A stretch of DNA of 64,000 bases, from positions 124,001 to 188,000 of the forward strand of contig CAIQOV010000037.1 in NCBI GenBank assembly GCA_903873585.1, given 5' to 3'. Under the pieces are notes generated by a model. That model was given only the letters and a program-made list of their open reading frames with translations. It was not told the DNA's origin and made no database searches. Of this stretch, positions 54,271-63,592 are shown piece after piece (within the stretch, counting starts at the first letter, position 1; each line of letters begins with the position of its first letter). Origin of the DNA: an uncultured Rhodobacterales bacterium (GTDB taxonomy: Bacteria > Pseudomonadota > Alphaproteobacteria > Rhodobacterales > Rhodobacteraceae). The position numbers and the translations under genes are program-made.

Positions 54271-54966
54271 ATGCCCGACTGGTTATCCCCCGACGAGTGG
54301 CGCGCCGTGGCCTTGTCGCTGCGCGTGTCGCTTTGGGCTACGGGGCTAAGCCTGCCTTTGGGCATTCTGGTCGCCTTGGCGCTGGCGCGGCGGCAGTTTT
54401 GGGGCAAGCAGGTGGTGAACGGGTTGGTTCACTTGCCCTTGATCTTGCCGCCTGTGGTGACCGGCTATCTGCTTTTGCTGACCTTTGGGCGGCATGGGCT
54501 TGTCGGGCAATATCTGGATAAGGTCGGCGTGGTCTTGGCCTTTCAATGGACAGGCGCTGTGCTGGCCGCTGCCGTCATGGCCTTCCCGCTTATGGTGCGC
54601 GCCATTCGACTTTCGGTCGAGGCAGTGGATGCGCGGTTGGAACAGGCCGCCAGCACCTTGGGCGCGTCACCGCTGTGGGTCTTTGCCACCGTCACCCTGC
54701 CGCTGATCTTGCCCGGCATCATCGTGGGCGCGGTTTTGGCCTTTGCCAAGGCGATGGGAGAGTTCGGCGCGACGATCACCTTTGTCGCCAATATTCCGGG
54801 CCAAACCCAAACCCTGCCTTCGGCGATCTATGCCTTTTTGCAGGTGCCCGGTGGTGATCCGCAGGCGTTTCGGCTGGTGCTGGTTTCAATCTTTGTCGCC
54901 ATGGCCGCACTGATCGTGTCGGAATGGGCCAGCAAAGCCGTGGCGCGCAGGATTTCGGGCGCATGA
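54271..54966 (+). CDS. modB: Molybdate ABC transporter permease
   Basis: A 231-residue permease with about five helices and the EAA-type loop AASTLGASPLWVFATVTLPL (about 128-147), followed by GAVLAFAKAMGEFGATITF, the ModB signature. A GTG three bases upstream (54268) is an equally possible start. It overlaps modC by 4 bases. Confidence 0.93.
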   Translation: MPDWLSPDEWRAVALSLRVSLWATGLSLPLGILVALALARRQFWGKQVVNGLVHLPLILPPVVTGYLLLLTFGRHGLVGQYLDKVGVVLAFQWTGAVLAAAVMAFPLMVRAIRLSVEAVDARLEQAASTLGASPLWVFATVTLPLILPGIIVGAVLAFAKAMGEFGATITFVANIPGQTQTLPSAIYAFLQVPGGDPQAFRLVLVSIFVAMAALIVSEWASKAVARRISGA

Positions 54967-56063
54967 CGATGCGGGTGTCTTTGCAGCACGTTTTTGCAGG
55001 CTTTGCGCTGGATGTGGCGTTTGAGGTGCCTGCGGGCGTGACGGCGCTGTTTGGCCCGTCAGGCGCTGGCAAATCAAGCGTGATCAAGGCGGTGGCAGGG
55101 CTGATGCGGCCGGATCGGGGGCTTATTCGTGCGGGCGATCAGGTTTTGCTCGATACCGACACGGGCATCAACCGACCGCCACACCGCCGCCGCATTGGCT
55201 GCGTGTTTCAAGACGACCGTCTGTTTCCGCACCTGACAGTGCGGCAGAACTTGGTTTACGGCCGCTGGTTCTCACCCGACAAAGGCGGCGTTTCGTTCGA
55301 TCAGGTCGTCGCTATGCTGGGCATCGCCGCGCTTCTGGCGCGCCGCCCGCAGACTTTGTCGGGGGGAGAACGCCAACGTGTGGCCATTGGGCGGGCGTTA
55401 CTGTCGAACCCGCAGATCTTGGCGATGGATGAACCCCTCGCCGCTTTGGATGATGCGCGTAAGGCGGAAATTCTGCCCTATCTGGAACATCTGCGCGACC
55501 AAACGCAGATCCCTATTTTGTATGTCAGCCATTCAGTGTCGGAAATCACCCGCCTTGCTGGAACGGTGGTGGTGCTGGGCAAAGGGCGTGTGTTGAAGGC
55601 GGGGCCGGTGGCCGAAGTGTTTTCAGACCCCAACCTGTCGCCATGGCTGGGCGGTGTGCGTGAAGCGGGGTCGGTGATTACGGCCACCGTGGCCGCCCAA
55701 GATGACGACGGGCTAACCCGCCTGCACACCTCGGCAGGCCCGCTGTGGTTGCCACGGGTGGATGCTACGATCGGCGCTGCCCTGCGGGTGCGGATTGCGG
55801 CGCAGGATGTGATGTTGGCGGTGCAGCGGCCCGAAGGGATTTCGGCGCTGAACATCTTGCCCGCCACGGTGGTGGCCTTGCGGATGGGTGATGGGCCGGG
55901 GGCTATGGTGCAACTGCGCTTGGGGGAAGATTTGCTGCTGGCGCGCATCACGCGGCGGTCAGCGGTGCAACTGGGGCTGGCAGTGGGTTCGCCGGTGTTT
56001 GCCGTGCTTAAATCGGTCGCCGTCGCCCCCGGCGACATCGGCGCGCCGCCGATCACGCCTTGA
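54963..56063 (+). CDS. modC: Molybdate ABC transporter ATPase
   Basis: A 366-residue ATPase. Walker A FGPSGAGKSS (about 29-38), Q-loop VFQDDRLFPHLTV, signature LSGGERQRVAIGRAL and Walker B LAMDEPLAALD are intact. The C-terminal part (about 290-355, ALNILPATVVALRMGDG) is the MOP/TOBE domain that binds molybdate. The whole mod system supplies Mo for enzymes such as the hydroxylase in this window. Confidence 0.95.
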   Translation: MTMRVSLQHVFAGFALDVAFEVPAGVTALFGPSGAGKSSVIKAVAGLMRPDRGLIRAGDQVLLDTDTGINRPPHRRRIGCVFQDDRLFPHLTVRQNLVYGRWFSPDKGGVSFDQVVAMLGIAALLARRPQTLSGGERQRVAIGRALLSNPQILAMDEPLAALDDARKAEILPYLEHLRDQTQIPILYVSHSVSEITRLAGTVVVLGKGRVLKAGPVAEVFSDPNLSPWLGGVREAGSVITATVAAQDDDGLTRLHTSAGPLWLPRVDATIGAALRVRIAAQDVMLAVQRPEGISALNILPATVVALRMGDGPGAMVQLRLGEDLLLARITRRSAVQLGLAVGSPVFAVLKSVAVAPGDIGAPPITP

Positions 56064-56114
56064 CGCCTTGGCGTTTGGCAGACTATCCCCGCGCTCGTTC
56101 TTAAAGGGGCGCCT

Positions 56115-56840
56115 ATGTCAGACGAAACCGGCTCAGACGAAACCGAAGGCTTGGGTGATGCCCCCCCCGCGCGGCGCAACTTTTACGGGCGCATTCGCGG
56201 CAAAACCCTGCGCGCCAGCCAAAAAGACTATCTGGCCGAGGATTTGGGGCCCGTCACGCTGAACGGCGTGACCCGCGCAGAAAACCCTGCACGGGGATTG
56301 GTGGACCTAGAACCGTGGCGGCAAGCGCGCCCCTTGTGGCTAGAGATTGGCTTTGGCGGCGGCGAGCATCTGGTGCATATGGCCGCGCGCAACCCCGATG
56401 TGGCGCTGATCGGGGCAGAGCCGTTTGTGAACGGCATCGCCATGCTGCTCGGCAAGATCCGCACCGCAGGTGTCAGCAACCTGCGCATCCACCCCGGTGA
56501 TGTGCGCGATTTGTTTGAGGTGTTGGGGCCTGCCGCCGTCTCGAAGGTGTTTCTGAACTATCCCGATCCTTGGCCCAAAGCGCGCCATCACCGCCGCAGG
56601 GTGGTGACGCAGGAATACCTTTTGCCCCTTGCGCGGATCACGGCTTCGGGGTCTGAATTCCGTGTGGCGACCGATATTCCCGATTACGTGCGCCAAACGC
56701 TGGAAGAGGTGCCGCAGGCGGGGTTTGACCTGATCCATCAGGGCAGTGACCCGTGGGAAGATTGGCTTTCGACCCGCTATGAACAAAAGGCCCTGCGCGA
56801 AGGCCGCCCGCCGCATTACCTGACCTTTCGCCGTCTTTGA
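56115..56840 (+). CDS. trmB: tRNA (guanine-N7-)-methyltransferase
   Basis: A 241-residue SAM-dependent enzyme. RNFYGRIRGKTLRASQ near the N terminus, the SAM loop LEIGFGGGEHLVHMA (about 75-89), LIGAEPFVNG and the catalytic FLNYPDPWPKARHHRRRVV are all typical of TrmB, which makes m7G46 in tRNA. AAAGGGG lies before the ATG. Confidence 0.95.
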   Translation: MSDETGSDETEGLGDAPPARRNFYGRIRGKTLRASQKDYLAEDLGPVTLNGVTRAENPARGLVDLEPWRQARPLWLEIGFGGGEHLVHMAARNPDVALIGAEPFVNGIAMLLGKIRTAGVSNLRIHPGDVRDLFEVLGPAAVSKVFLNYPDPWPKARHHRRRVVTQEYLLPLARITASGSEFRVATDIPDYVRQTLEEVPQAGFDLIHQGSDPWEDWLSTRYEQKALREGRPPHYLTFRRL

Positions 56841-56918
56841 CCCTATCGCCGCGCTGGGCTGTAGACCCTGCGCGCCAACTGGGCTATCACCCGCCTATTC
56901 AACGCGCAGGAGCTTTCC

Positions 56919-58271
56919 ATGTCTGCCCACGGCACCGCCCAACCGATGACTGCCCATAAATCCGGCCCGCTCAAAGGCACCGCCGCTGTGCCGGGCGACA
57001 AGTCGATCAGCCACCGCGCTTTGATCTTTGGGGCTATGGCGATTGGCGAAACCCGCATCACGGGCCTGCTGGAAGGCCAAGATGTGCTGGATACCGCCAA
57101 GGCGATGCAGGCCTTTGGCGCGACCGTCACCCAACATGGTGCTGGTGCGTGGAGTGTGCAGGGCGTGGGCGTGGGGGGCTTTGGCGAACCCGCCGATGTG
57201 ATTGACTGCGGCAATTCCGGCACAGGTGTGCGCTTGATCATGGGCACCATGGCGACCACGCCGATCACCGCGACCTTCACCGGCGATGCCAGCTTGCGCA
57301 AGCGGCCGATGGGGCGCGTGACCGACCCGCTGTCACTGTTTGGCACGCAGGCTTATGGGCGCAAAGGCGGGCGTTTGCCCATGACGGTTGTGGGTGCTGC
57401 CAATCCTATTCCCGTGCGCTACACGCTGCCCGTGGCCAGCGCGCAGGTGAAATCCGCCATCCTTCTGGCGGGGCTGAATGCCCCCGGCCAGACGGTTGTG
57501 ATCGAAAAAGAACCCACCCGTGACCATTCCGAACGGATGCTGCTGGGCTTCGGTGCGGCCCTGACGGTCGAGAAAACGTCAGAGGGCAATGTGATCACCT
57601 TGACCGGCCAGCCCGAGTTGCGCCCGCAATCGGTGGCTGTGCCACGCGACCCATCCTCGGCCGCGTTTCCCGTTTGTGCGGCGCTGATCGTCGAAGGGTC
57701 TGACATCTTTGTACCCGGTGTCAGCCAGAACCTGACGCGCAACGGGCTGTATCTGACCTTGGTTGAAATGGGCGCGGATATCGAGTTTCAAAACCCCCGC
57801 ACCGAAGGTGGGGAACCTGTCGCCGATCTGCGTGTGCGCTTTTCGGGGGATATGAAGGGCATCGAAGTGCCCGCCGAACGTGCGCCTTCGATGATCGACG
57901 AATACCCGATCTTGTCGGTGGTCGCGTCATTCGCCACGGGCACCACGGTGATGCGTGGGGTCAAGGAGTTGCGCGTCAAGGAATCTGACCGGATCGACGC
58001 CATGGCGCGCGGCTTAGAAGCCTGCGGCGTGCGGGTCGAGGAAGATCAAGACACGCTGATCGTGCACGGTTTGGGTGCAGGCGGCATGCCCGGTGGGGCC
58101 ACGGCCAAGACCCATATCGACCACCGCATCGCGATGAGTTTCCTGATCGCGGGCATGGCGGCGAAAAAGCCGGTGTCGATTGATGATGCCTCGCCCATCG
58201 TCACCTCATTTCCGATCTTTGAAGGCTTGATGACCGGCCTTGGCGCGGTATTGTCTCATGATGCCGAATGA
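56919..58271 (+). CDS. aroA: EPSP synthase (3-phosphoshikimate 1-carboxyvinyltransferase), class II type
   Basis: The 450-residue enzyme of the shikimate pathway reads [20 protein letters not shown] (about 22-41), [70 protein letters not shown] and [12 protein letters not shown]. The wording is that of class II enzymes such as CP4. At the position where CP4 has Ala100 (GNAATG) this protein has GNSGTG with Gly, as in glyphosate-sensitive enzymes. AGGAG precedes the ATG by 6 bases. Confidence 0.95.
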   Translation: MSAHGTAQPMTAHKSGPLKGTAAVPGDKSISHRALIFGAMAIGETRITGLLEGQDVLDTAKAMQAFGATVTQHGAGAWSVQGVGVGGFGEPADVIDCGNSGTGVRLIMGTMATTPITATFTGDASLRKRPMGRVTDPLSLFGTQAYGRKGGRLPMTVVGAANPIPVRYTLPVASAQVKSAILLAGLNAPGQTVVIEKEPTRDHSERMLLGFGAALTVEKTSEGNVITLTGQPELRPQSVAVPRDPSSAAFPVCAALIVEGSDIFVPGVSQNLTRNGLYLTLVEMGADIEFQNPRTEGGEPVADLRVRFSGDMKGIEVPAERAPSMIDEYPILSVVASFATGTTVMRGVKELRVKESDRIDAMARGLEACGVRVEEDQDTLIVHGLGAGGMPGGATAKTHIDHRIAMSFLIAGMAAKKPVSIDDASPIVTSFPIFEGLMTGLGAVLSHDAE

Positions 58272-58336
58272 TGGCGGCGCGGATTGACGGCAACGGCTGG
58301 GCGTGATGCTTTGCCAGCCATAAGGGTGGGGGCGCA

Positions 58337-58813
58337 ATGAAGGCGGTTTACTGGGCACTTCCTTTGGCAACGCTGGGAACCTGCGGCGGGGTTGTTTTTC
58401 TGATGCTGCACCTTATCGCGCAGGGCGGCGGGGCGCTGCCGTTTGACCTGCGCCCGATGGGTTACGGGGTGATGGATGCGCGGATCTATTTGCAGCACCT
58501 GTCGCCTGCGGGCATGGCCCTGTATCAAGGCGCGTTCCGGCTGACCGATACCTTGTTCGCCATTTTTCTTGCGCTGACGCTGTGCCTGCCCCTAAGCGGG
58601 CGGGGTCAGGTTTGGTTCTTGCCAGCCTTGGCTTACGGCCTGTGCGATTTGGCCGAAAATCTGGCGGTTGCGCGGATATTGCCCGCCGGACCCGAGGTAG
58701 AGGCACAGGCGGTTGCCCTAGCCTCGGGGTTCACAGAAGGCAAGTTTGTCATGGCGATTGTGGCCATCGTCTTGGCGCTGTTTGCCGCGTTGCAGCTTTG
58801 GCGCAATCGCTGA
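58337..58813 (+). CDS. Hypothetical four-helix membrane protein
   Basis: The 158-residue protein has about four hydrophobic segments (residues 5-28, 60-84, 92-112, 135-153) and conserved-looking [18 protein letters not shown] and [16 protein letters not shown] between them. I do not recognise a characterised family. It lies between aroA and cmk in the same direction. Function unknown. Confidence 0.7.
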   Translation: MKAVYWALPLATLGTCGGVVFLMLHLIAQGGGALPFDLRPMGYGVMDARIYLQHLSPAGMALYQGAFRLTDTLFAIFLALTLCLPLSGRGQVWFLPALAYGLCDLAENLAVARILPAGPEVEAQAVALASGFTEGKFVMAIVAIVLALFAALQLWRNR

Positions 58814-58847
58814 ACGCAGCGTGGGCATGGAATTGAAAGCAAGTCAG

Positions 58848-59447
58848 ATGGAATTCACAGTGGCGATTGATGGCCCCGCCGCTGCGGGCAAGGGCACGAT
58901 TGCCCGCGCCTTGGCGGATAAGTTTGGCTTTGCCTATCTGGACACGGGGCTTTTGTACCGCGCGGTGGCGGCGAAGGGCGGCGATCCGGTGCAGGCAGCG
59001 ATGGGGCTGACACCGCAAGATCTGGCGCGCGATGATCTGCGAACCTTGGCCGCAGGGCAAGCTGCAAGTCGTGTGGCGGCAATGCCGCAAGTACGCGCGG
59101 CGTTGACCGCATTTCAGCGCCAGTTTGCGCGCAGCGCAGGCGGCGCGGTGCTGGATGGCCGCGATATTGGCACGGTGATTTGCCCGATGGCCGAGGTGAA
59201 GCTGTATGTCACCTCGTCAGCCGAGGTGCGCGCAGAGCGGCGTTGGCGCGAAACGGGCGGCGATCTAGCGCAGGTTCTGGCGGAAGTGCGCGAACGCGAT
59301 GCGCGTGATATGGGGCGGGCGGATGCGCCCCTGCGACCGGCGGAAGATTCCGTTCTGATCGACACAACAGAATTGACCATTGAACAGGCGGTAGATTTGG
59401 CCTGTGCTGCCGTCTTAGCTCGATTTCCTGAAAGGACCATACCATGA
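58848..59447 (+). CDS. cmk: Cytidylate kinase
   Basis: A 199-residue CMP/dCMP kinase with P-loop [17 protein letters not shown] (about 7-23), [12 protein letters not shown], the [20 protein letters not shown] segment and [13 protein letters not shown] lies before the ATG at 58848; another ATG 21 bases upstream would add seven residues not seen in relatives. Its stop overlaps the next gene by 4 bases. In many alphaproteobacteria rpsA follows cmk, but not here. Confidence 0.93.
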   Translation: MEFTVAIDGPAAAGKGTIARALADKFGFAYLDTGLLYRAVAAKGGDPVQAAMGLTPQDLARDDLRTLAAGQAASRVAAMPQVRAALTAFQRQFARSAGGAVLDGRDIGTVICPMAEVKLYVTSSAEVRAERRWRETGGDLAQVLAEVRERDARDMGRADAPLRPAEDSVLIDTTELTIEQAVDLACAAVLARFPERTIP

Positions 59448-60232
59448 CCCCATCGCTGACCATTCCCGATCTGGCAGGCAAAGCCGTTCTGATCACCGGC
59501 GCGTCCACCGGCATCGGGGCCGAACTTGCCCGCGCCTTTGCCGCCCAAGGCGCGCTGGTGGGTCTGCATTACAACGCAAGCCTAGACGCGGCCAAGGCGC
59601 TGGCGGATGAGATCACCGCAGCCAAGGGCCGCGTTCATCTGATCCACGCCGATATGTCGACGGGGGCAGGATCGCGCAGCGCGGTTGATCAGGCCGTGGC
59701 GGCTTTTGGGAAGCTGGACGGGTTGATCAACAACGCGGGCGGCATGGTGCGGCGGGTGTCTTATGAAAACGCCACCGAGAAAGACTATGACGACATCATG
59801 GACCTGAATGGCCGCTCGGTTGTGGTGGCGACAGCGGCGGCTATTCCGCATCTAAAGGCTGCGGCCAAGGATGACAGCGGGTTTATCATCAACACCACCT
59901 CGATTGCGGCGCGCAACGGGGCTTCGGGCGGGGCGGGGCTTTATGGGTCATCCAAGGCCTTTGTCCATGACATGACGCGCGGTTTGGCCAAAGAGTTGAT
60001 CCCCTTTGGCATTCGCGTCAACGCGGTGGCACCGGGGGTGATTACCACGCCGTTCCACGAACGCTATTCGACCCAAGCGCAGTTGAATGCCGCCTTGGCC
60101 ACCGTGCCGCAGGGCCGCTTGGGTGTGGCGCAAGATTGTGTGGGGGCATACCTGTTCTTGGCCAGCCGCGCGCTGTCGGCCTATATCATCGGCCAAGTGA
60201 TCGAAGTGAACGGCGGGCAGTTGATGCCCTAA
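59444..60232 (+). CDS. Short-chain dehydrogenase/reductase (SDR), substrate unknown
   Basis: A 262-residue classical SDR with cofactor loop [17 protein letters not shown] (about 17-33), NNAGG, catalytic Ser in [17 protein letters not shown] and the C-terminal [18 protein letters not shown]. It resembles 3-oxoacyl-ACP reductase-like and sugar alcohol dehydrogenases but has no clear substrate signature. It is translationally coupled to cmk. Confidence 0.85.
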   Translation: MTPSLTIPDLAGKAVLITGASTGIGAELARAFAAQGALVGLHYNASLDAAKALADEITAAKGRVHLIHADMSTGAGSRSAVDQAVAAFGKLDGLINNAGGMVRRVSYENATEKDYDDIMDLNGRSVVVATAAAIPHLKAAAKDDSGFIINTTSIAARNGASGGAGLYGSSKAFVHDMTRGLAKELIPFGIRVNAVAPGVITTPFHERYSTQAQLNAALATVPQGRLGVAQDCVGAYLFLASRALSAYIIGQVIEVNGGQLMP

Positions 60233-60267
60233 GGGGCGCGGGACCAAGCGCTGCTTGGTCCGCCGCT

Positions 60268-61287
60268 TCAGGCGCTGGAAGCTTCGTCAGCCTCATAGGC
60301 TTCGATGATTCGGCCGACCAAGGGGTGGCGGACGACATCCTTAGAGGTGAAGTAGTTAAAGCTGACGCCTTTGACGTTCTTCAAAATCCGCTCCGCCTCG
60401 GCCAAGCCCGATGACGTGCCGCGCGGCAGGTCAACTTGGGTGCGGTCGCCGGTGATCACCATGCGGCTGCCTTCGCCCAGACGGGTCAGGAACATCTTCA
60501 TCTGCATCGAGGTGGCGTTTTGCGCCTCGTCCAGCACGACGAAGGCGTTCGATAGGGTGCGCCCGCGCATGAAGGCGAGGGGGGCGATTTCGATGCGCTT
60601 TTCCAAAAGCATCTTTTCCACCTGTTTGGCGGGCAGAAAATCGTTCAGCGCGTCATAGAGCGGCTGCATATAGGGGTCGATCTTTTCCTTCATGTCGCCG
60701 GGCAAAAAGCCCAAACGCTCGCCCGCTTCCACAGCAGGACGCGACAGGATGATCTTTTCAACCGCGCCCGACAAGAACATGGTCACGCCCACGGCCACGG
60801 CCAGATAGGTCTTGCCCGTGCCTGCAGGGCCGATGCCAAAGCCCATCTCGTGGGTGAACAGGTTCGCGACATAGGCCTTTTGCGCCTCTGTCCGCGCCTC
60901 GACCCCCTTTTTGCGGGTGCGCAGTTCTAGGCCACCGCCTTGGAACATCTCGATCTGCTCGCCTTCGGCGCGCGGCGATTCACTGGGGGGGCGGCCCATG
61001 CGGATTGACCCTTCGACATCGCCTGCCGAGATATGCTTGCCCGCCTCTAGCCGCGCGTAAAGCCCGCGTAAGACGGCTGCGGCTTGTTCGCGCGCGAGTT
61101 TGTCGCCCAAGACGGCCAGCTTATTGCCGCGGCGCAGAACGTGAACCCCCATTTGGTGTTCTACCTGCGCAAGATTGCGGTCAAACTGGCCGCACAACTC
61201 GATCAACAGGCGATTGTCGGGGAATTCCAGATGCGTTTCGGCAAGGTCTTCCGGACGGGTCGGGGGGGTCAGCGCGCTGATGCCCAA
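60268..61287 (-). CDS. phoH: PhoH family ATPase
   Basis: A 339-residue protein with an N-terminal KH-like region (FPDNRLLIELCGQFDRNLAQ) and the PhoH ATPase domain: Walker A GPAGTGKTYLAVAVG (about 154-168), ILSRPAVEAGERLGFLPGD, Walker B VVLDEAQNAT and TGDRTQVDLP. PhoH is linked to RNA handling together with YbeY. The start is TTG at 61287 with AGAAGGAG upstream. Unlike the usual miaB-phoH-ybeY order, no ybeY follows. Confidence 0.93.
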   Translation of the reverse strand: MGISALTPPTRPEDLAETHLEFPDNRLLIELCGQFDRNLAQVEHQMGVHVLRRGNKLAVLGDKLAREQAAAVLRGLYARLEAGKHISAGDVEGSIRMGRPPSESPRAEGEQIEMFQGGGLELRTRKKGVEARTEAQKAYVANLFTHEMGFGIGPAGTGKTYLAVAVGVTMFLSGAVEKIILSRPAVEAGERLGFLPGDMKEKIDPYMQPLYDALNDFLPAKQVEKMLLEKRIEIAPLAFMRGRTLSNAFVVLDEAQNATSMQMKMFLTRLGEGSRMVITGDRTQVDLPRGTSSGLAEAERILKNVKGVSFNYFTSKDVVRHPLVGRIIEAYEADEASSA

Positions 61288-61448
61288 TGGGCTCTCCTTC
61301 TGGTGCTATATTCAGCCGAAGTGGTCACGTCTTACGCAAACTCTGGGGCCAGCGACGGCATCTGTCCATAGGGAATGTGGCCCCGTGACGCCACACTTAT
61401 CGGTGGCTGTGACAGGGCGATGACAATTGAGGCGGTTTGACGGCGATG

Positions 61449-62237
61449 TCAGAGGTTTTCTTGCTGTGGCATACCCAGCACGTGATAGCCCGCATCGACG
61501 TGGATCACCTCGCCACTGGTGCAATTGCCGTAATCCGAGCAAAGCCAGACGGCCGTGCCGCCAATAGCTTCCAATGTCGCGTTCTGGCGCATAGGGGCGT
61601 TGGCTTCGGTGTGGCGGAACGTGGCACGCGCCCCGCCGATGGCGGCCCCGGCCAAGGTTTTCATCGGGCCGGGCGAGATGGCGTTGACGCGGATCTTTTG
61701 CGGGCCAAGGTCGTTGGCCAGATAGCGCGTGGCCGATTCAAGCGCTGCTTTCGCCACGCCCATGACGTTGTAATTGGGTGTCACGCGGTTTGACCCGCCA
61801 TAGGTCAGGGTGATCAGGCTGCCACCATCGGGCATCAGTTCGGCAGCGCGGCGGCTGACGTCGATGAAGGAAAAGCATGAGATCGTCAGCGAGTTTTGAA
61901 AATTGCCCCGCGTGGTGTTGATGAAGCGACCTGTCAACTCGTTCTTGTCAGAAAAGGCCACGGCATGGACTAGAAAATCAATCGTGCCCCAGCGGGTTTT
62001 CAGCGCGTCAAAGCAGGCGTCCAAGCTTTCATCGTCGATTACATTCACGTCGACCAAGAAATCCGATCCAACCGAGGCTGCGAGCGGTTCAACCCGCTTG
62101 CCAAACGCTTCGCCTTGGTAAGAGAAGGCCAGTTCCGCACCTTCGGCGGCCAAGGCTTTGGCGATGCCCCAAGCGATGGAACGGTCATTGGCCACGCCCA
62201 TGATCAGGCCGCGTTTGCCGCGCATCAGTTCTGGCAT
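61449..62237 (-). CDS. fabI: Enoyl-ACP reductase (NADH)
   Basis: A 262-residue FabI with GVANDRSIAWGIAKALAAEG (cofactor site), SCFSFIDVSRRAAELM, the catalytic Tyr-x6-Lys in YNVMGVAKAALE (Tyr near 159) and SPGPMKTLAG. It reduces enoyl-ACP in the last step of each fatty acid elongation round. GGAGA lies before the ATG. It is downstream of fabB in the same direction, with a hairpin pair between them. Confidence 0.95.
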   Translation of the reverse strand: MPELMRGKRGLIMGVANDRSIAWGIAKALAAEGAELAFSYQGEAFGKRVEPLAASVGSDFLVDVNVIDDESLDACFDALKTRWGTIDFLVHAVAFSDKNELTGRFINTTRGNFQNSLTISCFSFIDVSRRAAELMPDGGSLITLTYGGSNRVTPNYNVMGVAKAALESATRYLANDLGPQKIRVNAISPGPMKTLAGAAIGGARATFRHTEANAPMRQNATLEAIGGTAVWLCSDYGNCTSGEVIHVDAGYHVLGMPQQENL

Positions 62238-62260
62238 ATCGAGGTCTCCTTTTGTGGGCG

Positions 62261-62320
62261 CGATTTTTCTGCGAAAAATCGGGGGTCAGGGTGTTGGACG
62301 TGATTTTTCGCAGAAAAATC
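62261..62320. repeat. Paired GATTTTTC hairpins between fabB and fabI
   Basis: Two hairpins: CGATTTTTC-tgc-GAAAAATCG (62261-62281, outer stem 9 bp) and GATTTTTC-gca-GAAAAATC (62302-62320). They share the stem of the hairpins at 27812-27860. Here they lie behind fabB and before the fabI ribosome binding site, so they could attenuate read-through from fabB into fabI. Confidence 0.7.
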
Positions 62321-62328
62321 GTGGCGTG

Positions 62329-63558
62329 TCAGTCTAAATACTTGCTCATCACAAGCGTTGCATTCGTGCCGCCAAAGCCAAAGCTGTTGGACAGCACGCT
62401 GTCCAGATCCACGCCTTCGCGCAGTTCTGTCACGATTTCGCCCGCATCAAGGGCTGGGTCTAGCGTTTGGATATTGGCCGAGGCGGCGATGAAAGACTTG
62501 TTCATCATGATCAGCGAATAGATCGCTTCATGCACGCCGGTGGCCCCCAAGGAATGCCCCGTCAGCGATTTGGTTGACGCAACTGGCGGCGTGTGGCCGC
62601 GGCCAAAGACGCGGCGGATGGCTTCCATCTCGGTTACGTCGCCCACGACGGTAGAGGTGCCGTGGCTGTTGATATAGTCGATTTTACGATCTGAGGGCAG
62701 GGTTGACAGGGCCAGCTTCATCGACCGCTCGCCACCCTCACCGGAAGGGGCCACCATATCGTGGCCATCGGATGTGGCGCCGTAGCCTGTCACTTCGCCG
62801 TAAATCTTGGCCCCGCGCGCCAAGGCGTGAGTCAGCTCTTCCAGCACCACAACGCCGCCGCCGCCAGCAATCACAAAGCCGTCGCGGTTGGCATCATAGG
62901 TGCGCGAGGCGGTGGTGGGCGCGTCGTTATACTTTGACGACATGGCCCCCATCGCATCAAACAGGCAAGACAGGGTCCAATCCAGTTCTTCGCCGCCGCC
63001 AGCAAAGACGATGTCTTGCTTGCCCATCTGGATCAGTTCGGTGCCATTGCCGATGCAATGCGCCGAGGTCGAGCAGGCCGAGGTGATCGAATAGTTCACG
63101 CCCTTGATCTTGAACGGCGTGGCCAGACAGGCCGAGTTGGTCGAGGACATGCAGCGCGTCACCATGAACGGGCCCATCTTCTTGGGCGCGCCTTTGTTGA
63201 TCACGGCATCAAAAGCCTGAAAGAAGTTCGATGTCGACGGCCCGCCCGACCCCATGATCAGGCCAGAGCGTTCGTTTGACACGTCTTGCGGTGTAAGCCC
63301 GCTATCAGCGATGGCTTGTTGCATGGCCAAGAAGTTATAGGCCGCCCCCGGGCCCATAAAGCGCAGATCGCGTTTGTCGATATGATCTTCCAGCACAATT
63401 TGCGGCTGGCCTTTGACTTGGCTGCGAAAGCCACGCTCGGCATAGTCGGGGGCAAAGATGATGCCCGACTTGCCCGCGCGCAGCGAGGCTTCCACCTCGT
63501 CTGCCGAGTTGCCGATGGGAGAGATGATGCCGATGCCGGTGATAACGACGCGACGCAT
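62329..63558 (-). CDS. fabB: 3-oxoacyl-ACP synthase I
   Basis: A 409-residue condensing enzyme. The nucleophilic Cys is in [12 protein letters not shown] (near residue 161). The two His are in [11 protein letters not shown] and [11 protein letters not shown], with a Lys in STKSLTGH. FabB wording ([25 protein letters not shown]-like loop) and the adjacent fabA identify the unsaturated fatty acid branch. AAAGGA precedes the ATG. Confidence 0.95.
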   Translation of the reverse strand: MRRVVITGIGIISPIGNSADEVEASLRAGKSGIIFAPDYAERGFRSQVKGQPQIVLEDHIDKRDLRFMGPGAAYNFLAMQQAIADSGLTPQDVSNERSGLIMGSGGPSTSNFFQAFDAVINKGAPKKMGPFMVTRCMSSTNSACLATPFKIKGVNYSITSACSTSAHCIGNGTELIQMGKQDIVFAGGGEELDWTLSCLFDAMGAMSSKYNDAPTTASRTYDANRDGFVIAGGGGVVVLEELTHALARGAKIYGEVTGYGATSDGHDMVAPSGEGGERSMKLALSTLPSDRKIDYINSHGTSTVVGDVTEMEAIRRVFGRGHTPPVASTKSLTGHSLGATGVHEAIYSLIMMNKSFIAASANIQTLDPALDAGEIVTELREGVDLDSVLSNSFGFGGTNATLVMSKYLD

Positions 63559-63592
63559 GGAATATCCTTTCCGAGATCAAAGACGGCCAAGG

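Noticed and set aside
56919-58271. Glyphosate-tolerant EPSP synthase by similarity to CP4
   Set aside because: The loop residue is Gly as in sensitive enzymes, so tolerance cannot be claimed.
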